Source: Paenibacillus nuruki
Lineage (GTDB): Bacteria > Bacillota > Bacilli > Paenibacillales > Paenibacillaceae
Length of the DNA: 64,000 nucleotides
Assembly: GCF_001721045.1 (NCBI RefSeq)
Contig: NZ_MDER01000028.1
Coordinates: 41,854 to 105,853 of the forward strand
Reading direction: 5' to 3'
Program-made: the position numbers and the translations under genes
The notes under the pieces: generated by a model
What the model saw: the letters and a program-made list of their open reading frames with translations, nothing else
Database searches by the model: none
Told to the model about the DNA's origin: nothing
Shown: one piece after another, positions 45,379 to 53,543 of the stretch
Numbering within the stretch: position 1 is the stretch's first letter
Layout: each line of letters starts with the position of its first letter

Positions 45379-46164
45379 ATGCTGAATTTGTCACCTTCTT
45401 CATTTATACTAAAACCAGCGTTTGCCAAAATCTTTTGCGAACCGGAATGGCGCTGGCCCAAAAGAGAAAAACCGATGCCGAACTATGACTTGTTCTATGT
45501 ATGGAGTGGCGAAGGAGAATTAATGTTGAACGGCGAGGCTTATCCAATCAGTCAAGGAAGTTGCTTTTTGTTTTATCCCGGGGATGAGACAACAGCAACA
45601 CACAATCCGCAAAAGCCGCTAGTCCTTACCTATATTCACTTCGATATTGCTGAACCTGCACAAATGATTCCTGTACGTTATCGCAAATTAGACGAACGGA
45701 TTGATTTTGAATATATGCTTGTACGGTATGTGAGACTATTTCTTGAACAAGCTTTTGCCGCAGAAGAAGAAGCGAAGTTGATTCTGAAGCAATTAATGAT
45801 TCATTTACTGCGTGAAGATCAGCGTCAACCCGTTGAACGTAAAGTCAGTAACCAACTGAGTGAAGTAGTGCAAGAGATCGCTAATTATATTCGTCAGCAT
45901 CCAAGTCTAGCTCACCGGGTAGAAGATTTGGCTTCTCGGGCTGGTTTGTCGCCACGCTATTTTTCGATCAAATTCAAAGAGTTAATAGGTGTATCTGTGC
46001 AATCGTATATCATTAAGATGCGGATTGAGCGGGCAGAGCATTTACTGGTCTATACTGGAATGAATGTGACTGAGGTCGCCGATGCACTGGGGTATCGTGA
46101 TATTTTCTTTTTCAGCCGTCAATTCAAGCAATACACAGGCAAAAGCCCCTCAGAAATTAGATAA
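45379..46164 (+). CDS. AraC family transcriptional regulator
   Basis: A 261-residue regulator with an N-terminal cupin sensor (YDLFYVWSGEGELMLNGEAYPISQGSCFLFYPGDETT) and a C-terminal double HTH (HRVEDLASRAGLSPRYFSIKFKELIGVS and MNVTEVADALGYRDIFFFSRQFKQYTGKSPSEIR, given as landmarks). Start 45379 has SD AAGGAGG at good spacing. In Paenibacillus such regulators often serve carbohydrate genes, but no target adjoins it. Confidence 0.88.
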   Translation: MLNLSPSSFILKPAFAKIFCEPEWRWPKREKPMPNYDLFYVWSGEGELMLNGEAYPISQGSCFLFYPGDETTATHNPQKPLVLTYIHFDIAEPAQMIPVRYRKLDERIDFEYMLVRYVRLFLEQAFAAEEEAKLILKQLMIHLLREDQRQPVERKVSNQLSEVVQEIANYIRQHPSLAHRVEDLASRAGLSPRYFSIKFKELIGVSVQSYIIKMRIERAEHLLVYTGMNVTEVADALGYRDIFFFSRQFKQYTGKSPSEIR

Positions 46165-46328
46165 AGTTATCGATTTACTGCGTATCAGGATATTCTGCGA
46201 ACTTTGCATTTTACATGATGCTTGATTTAATATGAGTATACTCGTGATTACAGTTTGTTTCACAATAATTGTCAACGGGTAATACTTGTCATGTTAACGT
46301 AATGTAAATGGAAGGAGGAATATACCTA

Positions 46329-46448
46329 ATGCGTTTTAGACAGCGGATTCGTAACAGAGGCGGTTCATCTACAGCAGGCAAAAACATTTTTCGCAATCGG
46401 CTGCGTCGATTTAAAGGATCGACGACTGTAACTGAATCATGGTTTTAA
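46329..46448 (+). CDS. 39-residue strongly basic peptide, unannotated
   Basis: ATG at 46329, SD AAGGAGGA (46312-46319), TAA at 46446-46448. The peptide starts MRFRQRIRNRGGSS and ends TVTESWF, with nine Arg and two Lys in 39 residues and a second basic patch FRNRLRRFKG. No hydrophobic segment. A hairpin at 46488-46515 lies downstream. It could bind RNA, act as a ribosome-associated peptide, or be antimicrobial; none is demonstrated. The excellent SD and isolated position support translation. Confidence 0.6.
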   Translation: MRFRQRIRNRGGSSTAGKNIFRNRLRRFKGSTTVTESWF

Positions 46449-46487
46449 GCAAACCATATACTTAAGCCGTTCATTTAACTCATAAGA

Positions 46488-46515
46488 AGCTTGTTGAATG
46501 CCTATTCAGCAAGCT
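46488..46515 (+). terminator. Hairpin downstream of the small basic peptide gene
   Basis: AGCTTGTTGAAT/ATTCAGCAAGCT, 12 bp with one G-U, 4-nt loop. It lacks a T-run, so it is a weak terminator or a stability element. Confidence 0.5.
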
Positions 46516-46559
46516 ACTATATATAGCATAACTCAATCATTATTGGTTGACGCATAACA

Positions 46560-46608
46560 GAAAGACAGCCCTATTTGAAAGTATTCTTTCAAGCAGGGCT
46601 GTCTTTCT
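46560..46608. terminator. Terminator of psd
   Basis: AGAAAGACAGCCCT faces AGGGCTGTCTTTCT, with an inner GAAAG/CTTTC hairpin. Long perfect stem with T-rich ends. Confidence 0.85.
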
Positions 46609-46612
46609 ATTC

Positions 46613-47458
46613 CTATTCTTTGATAGATCCTATACTTTCAGGTGCAACACGGCGATACGGTCGAGTTGCTTGTAGATCCACTAATGTACCTAGACTCTCA
46701 CCCATTTTGACTTTGCTGCCAATCTGTAACTGCTCATTAGCTACAAATGTTCCTTGTTGTACCAGAAGCACAACGGTAGAACCAAATTCAAAATAAGCAA
46801 GTTCATCACCTTTTTGCCATGAGGTGCGTTCAGGATCAGCATATTGAATACTACTTACATTTAATGCCCCTACTTTGACGACAGCTACTTCGCCACAATC
46901 ATGAGACATATACGTAATTAATCGTTCATTACGACTAAGTACAGAACGCATAAAGGTCATGCCTTTATCATTAACAGGATAGACTTTACCCGGAATATGC
47001 TCTGATTCAGTTTGTCTACCGGTAACCGGTGAATGAATACGATGGTAATCGGTTGGGCTTAAATACAACACAAACATATATCCGTCTTTGTATGACTCCA
47101 TACGTGGAGAATAATTAAGTAGTTCTTCCAGTAAGTAATCTTGGCCTTTCACTTGTGGAATAACATTATGCTGAAGTGGACCCATTGCTGTAATCACAGC
47201 ATCCACCGGACTCACAAGCGACATCGGATCGGCATCAATCGGACGCATACCCGGACGAAGTCGACGTGTGAAAAATTCATTAAGGCTATTATAATCTTGT
47301 ATATTTTTTTCTGCTTCTTCCGCTGGAATATGATATGCCCGAATAAATTTCGGGATAAATTTCCGGCTGGCCCGTGATTTAGCGAAGCTTCCTGTAAGCC
47401 GCGAAACCCACTTGCGTGAAGATAACTCGGTCATCAGGCGAAACACTGTATTGGCCAT
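46613..47458 (-). CDS. psd: Phosphatidylserine decarboxylase proenzyme
   Basis: Membrane-associated, pyruvoyl-dependent enzyme converting phosphatidylserine to phosphatidylethanolamine. The 281 residues include YNSLNEFFTRRLRPGMRPID, VSPVDAVITAMG, YHRIHSPVTG, and the self-cleavage site FGST in YFEFGSTVVLL (Gly-Ser cleavage forms the pyruvoyl group). ATG 47458 is preceded by AAAGGGG at long spacing; TTG 47464 is better spaced and adds two residues. A longer frame starting at 47506 begins inside a repeat fragment and is not favoured. No pssA adjoins. Confidence 0.92.
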   Translation of the reverse strand: MANTVFRLMTELSSRKWVSRLTGSFAKSRASRKFIPKFIRAYHIPAEEAEKNIQDYNSLNEFFTRRLRPGMRPIDADPMSLVSPVDAVITAMGPLQHNVIPQVKGQDYLLEELLNYSPRMESYKDGYMFVLYLSPTDYHRIHSPVTGRQTESEHIPGKVYPVNDKGMTFMRSVLSRNERLITYMSHDCGEVAVVKVGALNVSSIQYADPERTSWQKGDELAYFEFGSTVVLLVQQGTFVANEQLQIGSKVKMGESLGTLVDLQATRPYRRVAPESIGSIKE

Positions 47459-47499
47459 AATCAAGTTGAACCCCTTTCTACATTCGGGAAAACGATAAA

Positions 47500-47521
47500 G
47501 ATGCAAAGCAAAATATCTTAC
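47500..47521 (-). repeat. Dispersed intergenic repeat, fragment G
   Basis: Minus strand GTAAGATATTTTGCTTTGCA, identical to the first 20 bases of copy B, then unrelated sequence. It lies about 40 bp ahead of psd in the sense orientation and is probably a remnant. Confidence 0.5.
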
Positions 47522-47680
47522 AATAAAGCTCTTTAGTGCGCTACGTTATATTGCCATATATAACACATGAAATCAATGCTTTGAATCAAATGTGACAGTA
47601 TCGTATCTAAAATCAGCCTACGAATCGTCACCTAACAATGATAAAATAGATAGAACACGTACGTGAATGGAGGAATAAGA

Positions 47681-48280
47681 ATGACTACATTTGGATTAAT
47701 AAGACACGGAAGTACCATTTGGAATAAAGAAGGTAGAGCACAGGGAAGTTCAGATATTCCTCTGGATGAAGGTGGTTGGGAACAAGCACGTCAACTGGGC
47801 AAACGTATCAAAACTGAATCTTGGGATCGGATTTATGTAAGTGATCTGATTCGTGCACAGCAGACGGCTCAAGCGATTGCAGAAGGTGGAGATTTGCAGA
47901 TTAGCTCGGATCCTCGTCTACGTGAATTAGATGGAGGATTGATCGAAGGTACAACTCAAGCTGATCGGATCGCACGCTGGGGAGAAGATTGGAAAAGTCA
48001 GGATCTTGGACTGGAAACACCAGAATCAGGAGCGGCACGTGGAGTGAGCTGTCTGGAAGAACTGGTAAGCTTATATCCCAATGAACGTATTCTAATTGTA
48101 AGTCATGGTGTGCTACTTAATCATGTGCTGAATCAGATTCTATCTGACGAACCGAAATGGCATGGACTGGAAAATATGTCGATGACTGTTGTACACTGTA
48201 ATGAAGATCATGTATGGAGCTGTGAATTATACAATTGTACTCAGCATTTGTTGCCGTCTGAAGCTGAAGCATTAGACTAA
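47681..48280 (+). CDS. Histidine phosphatase family protein (phosphoglycerate mutase-like)
   Basis: A 199-residue phosphatase with the catalytic RHG motif LIRHGSTIWN, the family's GSSDIPLDEGGWEQA, the second-site SDLIRAQQTAQ, RLRELDGG, and the C-terminal His in IVSHGVLLN. Start 47681 has the SD GGAGG. Substrate unknown (cofactor-independent sugar-phosphate or nucleotide phosphatases occur here). A NUDIX gene follows after 38 bp, so the two are probably co-transcribed. Confidence 0.88.
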   Translation: MTTFGLIRHGSTIWNKEGRAQGSSDIPLDEGGWEQARQLGKRIKTESWDRIYVSDLIRAQQTAQAIAEGGDLQISSDPRLRELDGGLIEGTTQADRIARWGEDWKSQDLGLETPESGAARGVSCLEELVSLYPNERILIVSHGVLLNHVLNQILSDEPKWHGLENMSMTVVHCNEDHVWSCELYNCTQHLLPSEAEALD

Positions 48281-48318
48281 AAGGGACAGAGTGTGGCTGA
48301 TCAAAGGAGAGCATAATC

Positions 48319-48936
48319 ATGCAATTAAAGTGGCTAGAGTGGGCCAAACAAATTCAAGCAATCAGTCAAGCAGGGTTAGAATATTCTAAAGACATGTATG
48401 ATATTGAACGGTTTGAACAGTTACGCGCACTTAGTGTAGAGATTATGCATCAGTACACCGATGTAGAAGTAGAAAAAGTACAAGAACTTTTTGCAAGTGA
48501 AACTGGTTATGCTACACCGAAAGTGGATATACGTGCAGTAGTTTTTCAAAAGGATAAAATACTAATGGTACGTGAAAAGCAGGACGGTGCATGGGCATTA
48601 CCCGGTGGATGGGGAGATATCGGATTGTCGCCCAAGCAGATCGCTGTGAAAGAAACCAGAGAAGAGTCTGGCTTTGAAGTAGAAGCGGTACGTCTGCTTG
48701 GTGTGGCTGACAAAAATTTTCATAATCATCCACCTTCTCCGTGGCATGTGTATAAGTTTTTTATTTTGTGCCGTATTGTCGGTGGAGAAGCAACTGTAGG
48801 TGACGAGACATCCGATGTAGGCTTTTTTGCTGCGCATGAATTGCCACCTTTATCGGTTGAACGTAATACAGAAGAGCAAATGTTGAAAATGTTTGATTGT
48901 ATGAAGAGTCCGCACAAAACCGTATTTTGCGATTGA
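48319..48936 (+). CDS. NUDIX hydrolase with N-terminal Nudix_N domain
   Basis: A 205-residue protein. The first 60 residues (LEWAKQIQAISQAGLEYSKDMYDIERFEQL) match the helical NUDIX_N type seen in ADP-ribose/nucleoside diphosphate hydrolases. The Nudix box is GGWGDIGLSPKQIAVKETREESGFEV (positions about 95-120), with the required G-x5-E and R-E-x2-E-E. SD AAAGGAGAG. Likely in one transcript with the phosphatase upstream. Confidence 0.9.
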   Translation: MQLKWLEWAKQIQAISQAGLEYSKDMYDIERFEQLRALSVEIMHQYTDVEVEKVQELFASETGYATPKVDIRAVVFQKDKILMVREKQDGAWALPGGWGDIGLSPKQIAVKETREESGFEVEAVRLLGVADKNFHNHPPSPWHVYKFFILCRIVGGEATVGDETSDVGFFAAHELPPLSVERNTEEQMLKMFDCMKSPHKTVFCD

Positions 48937-48969
48937 TACTCATAAAATCTATCCATCATCAGGATCAGC

Positions 48970-49917
48970 TTAGGACTGTAACCAGACAATCAATACAGGC
49001 ATTAGAATAAATGAAGCCAGTGTAGTCCAGAGAATACAACGTGAGACAAGCTTAGGTGCGGCATTGAATTGCCCTGCAAGAATAACAGCATTAACGGCTG
49101 TTGGCATTGAGGTCAAGATTAATAAGACGCTAAATAATATCCCTTCTACTTGTAACCATGTTAACAATAGCCATGACAGCAACGGAGCGACCAGCAGACG
49201 GATACTTAGACCTGCCCAGAACGCTCTGTTGCTAGACTGTGTTGTCTGGTTAGCAGTAACTGTAGCCCTTGTAGAGCCTACACTGATCATTTGTGTACCT
49301 AGCACGACAAGAGCGACGGGTGAATAGGCAGCAGCTAACATCGCAAATCCTGAATCGAGTGCAGTAGGGAGCGCAATATCAGTGACTCTCAAGATCACAG
49401 CAATCAGTGTGGCATAGATGGCAGGCAGACGAAATATAGCCAACCCTGCTTGCTTAACGGAAAATTGAGAACGAGCTGCAAAAAACACACCTACCGTATT
49501 TACAATAATCATTTGCCCGATAACATAGACAGAAGCTTTATCTAATCCCAATTGTCCAAAAGCAAGCAAAACCAACGGTAATCCATAATTCACACAATTC
49601 GTAAATGTAGAAATAAGGGTTAGACCTGCTTGTTCTTCTTTATTTAATTGCAGGATACGGCTCATACCGATTGCAATTGCCCATAACAATACAAGGCTTA
49701 ATAAAGAGAAACTAATCGTGGTGCCGATATCATTTAAAGAAATATCTGCATGTAGCAACGTATTAAAAACAATCGCTGGCGTCAATACATAAAGTGACAT
49801 CGTAGCAATCGGTTTGCTATCTAGATTGCGGAAGCGCTTGAGTAGAATACCACCAATCACAGGTAGCGAAATCGGTAAAAAAACTTGGTATAACGTGTGT
49901 AACAGATTCATGATCAA
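48970..49917 (-). CDS. AEC family (auxin efflux carrier-like) transporter
   Basis: A 315-residue membrane protein with ten hydrophobic segments in the 5+5 AEC arrangement; FLPISLPVIGGILLKRF opens it, FTNCVNYGLPL is the first-half signature, and MPTAVNAVILAGQF belongs to the second half. Family members export organic acids or uptake malate. The start is probably TTG 49917 (SD AAAGGA, 10 nt), with ATG 49911 as the alternative. Convergent with the NUDIX gene. Confidence 0.87.
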   Translation of the reverse strand: MIMNLLHTLYQVFLPISLPVIGGILLKRFRNLDSKPIATMSLYVLTPAIVFNTLLHADISLNDIGTTISFSLLSLVLLWAIAIGMSRILQLNKEEQAGLTLISTFTNCVNYGLPLVLLAFGQLGLDKASVYVIGQMIIVNTVGVFFAARSQFSVKQAGLAIFRLPAIYATLIAVILRVTDIALPTALDSGFAMLAAAYSPVALVVLGTQMISVGSTRATVTANQTTQSSNRAFWAGLSIRLLVAPLLSWLLLTWLQVEGILFSVLLILTSMPTAVNAVILAGQFNAAPKLVSRCILWTTLASFILMPVLIVWLQS

Positions 49918-50071
49918 ATGATATTCATCCTTTCCAGTACGATGTTATCAATTTACGTCTGAATCTATAGTTCGTCAAATACCTATATCCTATTCGTTTA
50001 TAGGCTGTAACTATTAATGATAATTTACTTATTGGTTATAGTGATGTGAGGATAAATATACTGATATGTAT

Positions 50072-50134
50072 ACACGCAAAAGCCACTTCGCTATTCTACA
50101 TCACATAGAATACGTTGAAGTGGCTTTTGCGTGT
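50072..50134 (-). terminator. Terminator of the SnoaL gene
   Basis: The outer 18-bp arms ACACGCAAAAGCCACTTC and GAAGTGGCTTTTGCGTGT are perfect; an inner TATTCTA/TAGAATA helix extends the stem. The core arms recur in the terminator at 51251-51291. Confidence 0.75.
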
Positions 50135-50157
50135 TCCTAGCTTTTTAACCTAATGAT

Positions 50158-51129
50158 TTAAAACATTGTGTTTTTATTTGCTGATTTCTCAGGGACGGCT
50201 TGAACAGTGTCCCAGTGTTCTACAATTTTACCATTAGCTACACGGAAAATATCGACAACCGCAGACCCACGATCATTTTTATCCATACGACTCCAGCTAT
50301 GCAGAACAACGATATCGCCTTCAGCAATCACGCGAATAATTTTGTTGCTGCTGCTTTTATTCGATTGCAAGAAAGAAGCGAATTGATTCAAAGGTTCTCT
50401 GCCTGTAGGTACACTTGGATTATGTTGAATATAATCTTCAGCAACATATTTATTGATTACAGAGACATCATGTTTGTTGAATAGATCATCGTAAAAAGTT
50501 CGCACCATTTTGGCATTGGCTTGGACTTCACTTGGACTGAGAGGAGTCACTTCTACCGGTGTGCCTTTAGCAGGGAACATGGTATTCGTATTTGCTGATT
50601 TCTCAGGAACCGGTTGGAAAACATCCCAGTGTTCGACGATTTTATTGTTTTTGATACGGAAAATATCGACTACGGAACTTCCACGATCTTTTGCACCTGT
50701 TGTTACATGATTATGCACAACCACTAGATCATTTTGAGCGATAATACGTTTGACTTCGGATTTATAATTTGGATTCTGCTTCAAATAAGATCCAAAAAAT
50801 TTCACAAAAGCTTGGCGACCGTCACCAGCTAACGGATTATGTTGCTTATAATTAGAAGCAATATACAAGCTAGTTTTGTTCAATTCATGATCATTGAAAA
50901 CATCTTTGTACATGTTGAGTACCAGCTTTTTGTTTTTGGCCAGTTGAGCTTCAGTGGACTTGGCTGTTGTCGCACTAGCTACTGTAACACTGGTGGAAGA
51001 CATTGGGGTAGGAGAAGAAGTGCATGTATTATCTTTTGATCCTGTAAGCGGACTTGCATGTACTCCTGTCACTGCTAGTGCAGATACCAACGTAAAGCTG
51101 ATCGCTAACGTACTTGTTTTCTTCATCAT
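50158..51129 (-). CDS. Secreted protein with two tandem SnoaL/NTF2-like domains
   Basis: A 323-residue protein: Sec signal peptide (MMKKTSTLAISFTLVSALAVTGVHA), a Ser/Thr-rich linker, then two SnoaL-like domains (about 60-180 and 195-323). Each ends in almost the same block, KIVEHWDVFQPVPEKSAN and KIVEHWDTVQAVPEKSAN, showing internal duplication. NHNPLAG/QHNPSVPTGR active-site-like loops are present in both. Start 51129 has SD AAAGGAG. Polyketide cyclase-like fold, but no polyketide genes nearby; function unknown. Confidence 0.85.
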   Translation of the reverse strand: MMKKTSTLAISFTLVSALAVTGVHASPLTGSKDNTCTSSPTPMSSTSVTVASATTAKSTEAQLAKNKKLVLNMYKDVFNDHELNKTSLYIASNYKQHNPLAGDGRQAFVKFFGSYLKQNPNYKSEVKRIIAQNDLVVVHNHVTTGAKDRGSSVVDIFRIKNNKIVEHWDVFQPVPEKSANTNTMFPAKGTPVEVTPLSPSEVQANAKMVRTFYDDLFNKHDVSVINKYVAEDYIQHNPSVPTGREPLNQFASFLQSNKSSSNKIIRVIAEGDIVVLHSWSRMDKNDRGSAVVDIFRVANGKIVEHWDTVQAVPEKSANKNTMF

Positions 51130-51181
51130 GAATAACACTCCTTTGTATAAAAACATTGTCTATCCTGTATGGATGAAATGA

Positions 51182-51202
51182 TTGTAACTTATATAGTTAC
51201 AA
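51182..51202. promoter_or_regulatory. Palindromic operator upstream of the SnoaL gene
   Basis: TTGTAACT and AGTTACAA are perfect 8-bp arms around TATAT, about 50 bp ahead of the start and overlapping a likely -10 (TATATA on the minus strand). The pattern resembles MarR/HxlR-type operators, but no such regulator is encoded here. Confidence 0.55.
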
Positions 51203-51250
51203 GTGTGCAAGTTTTACTTTAAACCGTTTACATACTTGTAGAAACAACAA

Positions 51251-51291
51251 AAAGAGCCACTTCGTGTCAGGTAGACGTTGAAGTGGCTCTT
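51251..51291 (-). terminator. Terminator of the P450 gene
   Basis: AAGAGCCACTTC pairs with GAAGTGGCTCTT; on the minus strand a T-run (TTTTTG) follows. Confidence 0.8.
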
Positions 51292-51306
51292 CGTATATAA
51301 TGACTT

Positions 51307-52518
51307 CTATTCGTTAACGTGTAGAGGTGTGAATGTGACAGGATACTCTTTGACTCCAAATACAAAAGCACTTTGAATCGGTTGTAGTGGTGTATTAGGA
51401 ACCAATTGAATCTGATCCATATGACTTAATAAGGTCTGAAGTACAACTCTGCCTTCTAAGCGAGCAAGCGGAGCACCGAGACAGAAGTGGATTCCGAATC
51501 CGAATCCCATATGTTGATTTGGTTTGCGATCAGGAATAAATGAATCTGCGTTCGCAAATTTCTGTTCATCTCGATTGGCTGAGCCGACCCATGAGATGAC
51601 TTGATCACCGGCTTGAATTGTTTGTCCACCTAATTCAACGGTTTCTTTGGCAACACGTCCAATAGCGACAATTGGTGGATAATAACGTAGAGTTTCTTCT
51701 ACAGCGGTCTGAATCATTTCAGGATGTTCACGCAATTGCTGTTGCAACTGAGGTTGTTCTGCTAGAATACGGACAGCATTGGTAATCAGATTAGTGGTAG
51801 TTTCATTACCTGCTGCTAATAATAAAATACAGAAACCGACGATTTCTTTATCGGTTAATTTCTGTCCATCAATTTCAGCGGCTAATAATAACGATATCAA
51901 ATCGTCTTCTGGTAGAACACGGCGTTGCTCCATAATATTCATAAAGTACGAAGACAATTCTTCATGATTTTTAGCCTTTTCAACCATTAACTCTTGAAAA
52001 GCTTCATCACTATCATTTTTAGCACCTTTAACCTGAATATCAGACCACTCTTTAAATCGTTCGCGATCCGATGAAGGCACACCGATCAATTCAGCGATCA
52101 CAATCACAGGTAGGGGTGTAGCTAGATCATGTACCATCTGAATCTGTCCTGTAGCTAAATGAGGGGCTAACAGATCATCAGCAATCTCTTGAATCCGTGG
52201 TGCCAGTGCTTCGATCGCCCGTGGAGTAAATGCTTGATTGACTAGATCACGTAATTGTTTGTGTTTGGGTGGATCCGTAGTTAACATACTTTCATTGGCA
52301 CGGTTACGTTGGGACGAGAATAATTTCGGATTTTTAAGTACATATTGTACATCTTCATAGCGAAAAATATCCCAACATTTGCGATTTTCATCATAACGAA
52401 CAGGAGTCTGTTCTCTCATTTCATCATAAACGTTAAAGGGAGAAAGCTGGCTTTCTATCGCCGCTAGTTCTCGAATAGGAATGTAGTTGGCATATTTCTT
52501 GGTAGCTTGATTCATCAT
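51307..52518 (-). CDS. Cytochrome P450, CYP107-like
   Basis: A 403-residue soluble bacterial P450. I-helix AGNETTTNL (proton relay Thr), K-helix EETLRYYPP (E-x-x-R), and heme-binding FGFGIHFCLGAPLARLE with the proximal Cys near residue 350. Substrate unknown: CYP107 members hydroxylate polyketides, fatty acids or xenobiotics. No ferredoxin or reductase gene adjoins it, so electron partners lie elsewhere. SD GGAGGA; two adjacent ATG codons are possible starts. Confidence 0.9.
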   Translation of the reverse strand: MMNQATKKYANYIPIRELAAIESQLSPFNVYDEMREQTPVRYDENRKCWDIFRYEDVQYVLKNPKLFSSQRNRANESMLTTDPPKHKQLRDLVNQAFTPRAIEALAPRIQEIADDLLAPHLATGQIQMVHDLATPLPVIVIAELIGVPSSDRERFKEWSDIQVKGAKNDSDEAFQELMVEKAKNHEELSSYFMNIMEQRRVLPEDDLISLLLAAEIDGQKLTDKEIVGFCILLLAAGNETTTNLITNAVRILAEQPQLQQQLREHPEMIQTAVEETLRYYPPIVAIGRVAKETVELGGQTIQAGDQVISWVGSANRDEQKFANADSFIPDRKPNQHMGFGFGIHFCLGAPLARLEGRVVLQTLLSHMDQIQLVPNTPLQPIQSAFVFGVKEYPVTFTPLHVNE

Positions 52519-52643
52519 ATTCCTCCACCTTTATATATTTATTTACATATTAATTTCTTTCTTTATTATAAACGTACTTGTACTAAGATACAAATTTTGT
52601 AATTTTTTATGTTGAATATACAGATCTAAAGGAAGTGTCAATC

Positions 52644-53435
52644 ATGCATTCATTATGGAAAAAGATCGAACAAAGTTCTTTAGAGACTTGGCCTGCACTG
52701 CATAGTAAAAAAGTAGGCGGATGGAATGTGCGCTTGTCAGATGGATATAGTAAACGTTCCAATTCAGTCAGCACTTTAGAAGATATTGATCCCGATGTAA
52801 CACTAGAAGATCAGATTGTGAGTTGTGAAGCGGATTATCACAAGGCAGGATTACCTGTGGTCTTCAAAATGACTCCTTTTACCCAACCATCAGAGTTAGA
52901 TCAACAGTTGCACCTACACAATTATCAGATTCAAGATGAGACCCGTGTGCAGTACAGATCATTAGCAGGAATAGAGGAAGAATATAAGTAGTACCAGGAG
53001 TCCAGATCAGATAAATTATCGCAACTGACCTATACAATTCAAGAGCAGTGGAGTGAAGAATGGATTAAGCAAGCAAGTGCACTTGGAGAATGGCCTGACA
53101 GTGTGGGACATTCTATCGCCAAGTTGATGAGTGTAAATACATTGCCCAAAGCATACATGACCGTATATCAAGCAAATCAACCTGTAGCTTGTGTTATCGG
53201 TGTGCTAGATCATGATTATATGGGTATCTATGATGTGATTACAGGCGCTGCGTATCGTCGTCAAGGTATCGCCAAAATGATGTTATATCATTTAATGAAA
53301 TGGGCTCAATCCCAAGGCGCAAGTTATACGTATCTACAAGTGGGCGAAAATAATCAAGCGGCTATTCAGTTATATGCAGGTTTAGGATTTGAGGAAGTCT
53401 ATCGTTATTGGTATCGTGTACTGTTGGAGAAATAA
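52644..53435 (+). pseudogene. GNAT acetyltransferase interrupted by an in-frame TAG
   Basis: One continuous frame of 263 codons carries a single TAG at 52989-52991. The first part (MHSLWKKIEQSSLETWPALHSKK through EEEYK) is the N-terminal domain. After the stop, YQESRSDKLSQLTYTIQEQW leads into a GNAT domain with YRRQGIAKMMLYHLMKWAQ and NQAAIQLYAGLGF. Start 52644 has SD AAAGGAAG. A single C-to-T change from CAG would create the stop. The downstream half has an internal ATG at 53127 but no obvious SD, so separate expression is doubtful. Confidence 0.85.
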
Positions 53436-53473
53436 ACAAGAGCGCCTATTTTCTAAGGCGCTCTTTGTTTATT
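53431..53473. terminator. Bidirectional terminator between GNAT pseudogene and GH13 gene
   Basis: AATAAACAAGAGCGCCT faces AGGCGCTCTTTGTTTATT; GC core with AT-rich ends usable in either direction. Confidence 0.82.
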
Positions 53474-53543
53474 TATAATATTTGAATATAAAAATTTGAA
53501 CCAACATGATCTAAGATAAAGTAGATCGTGTAGCAGTTAAGAT

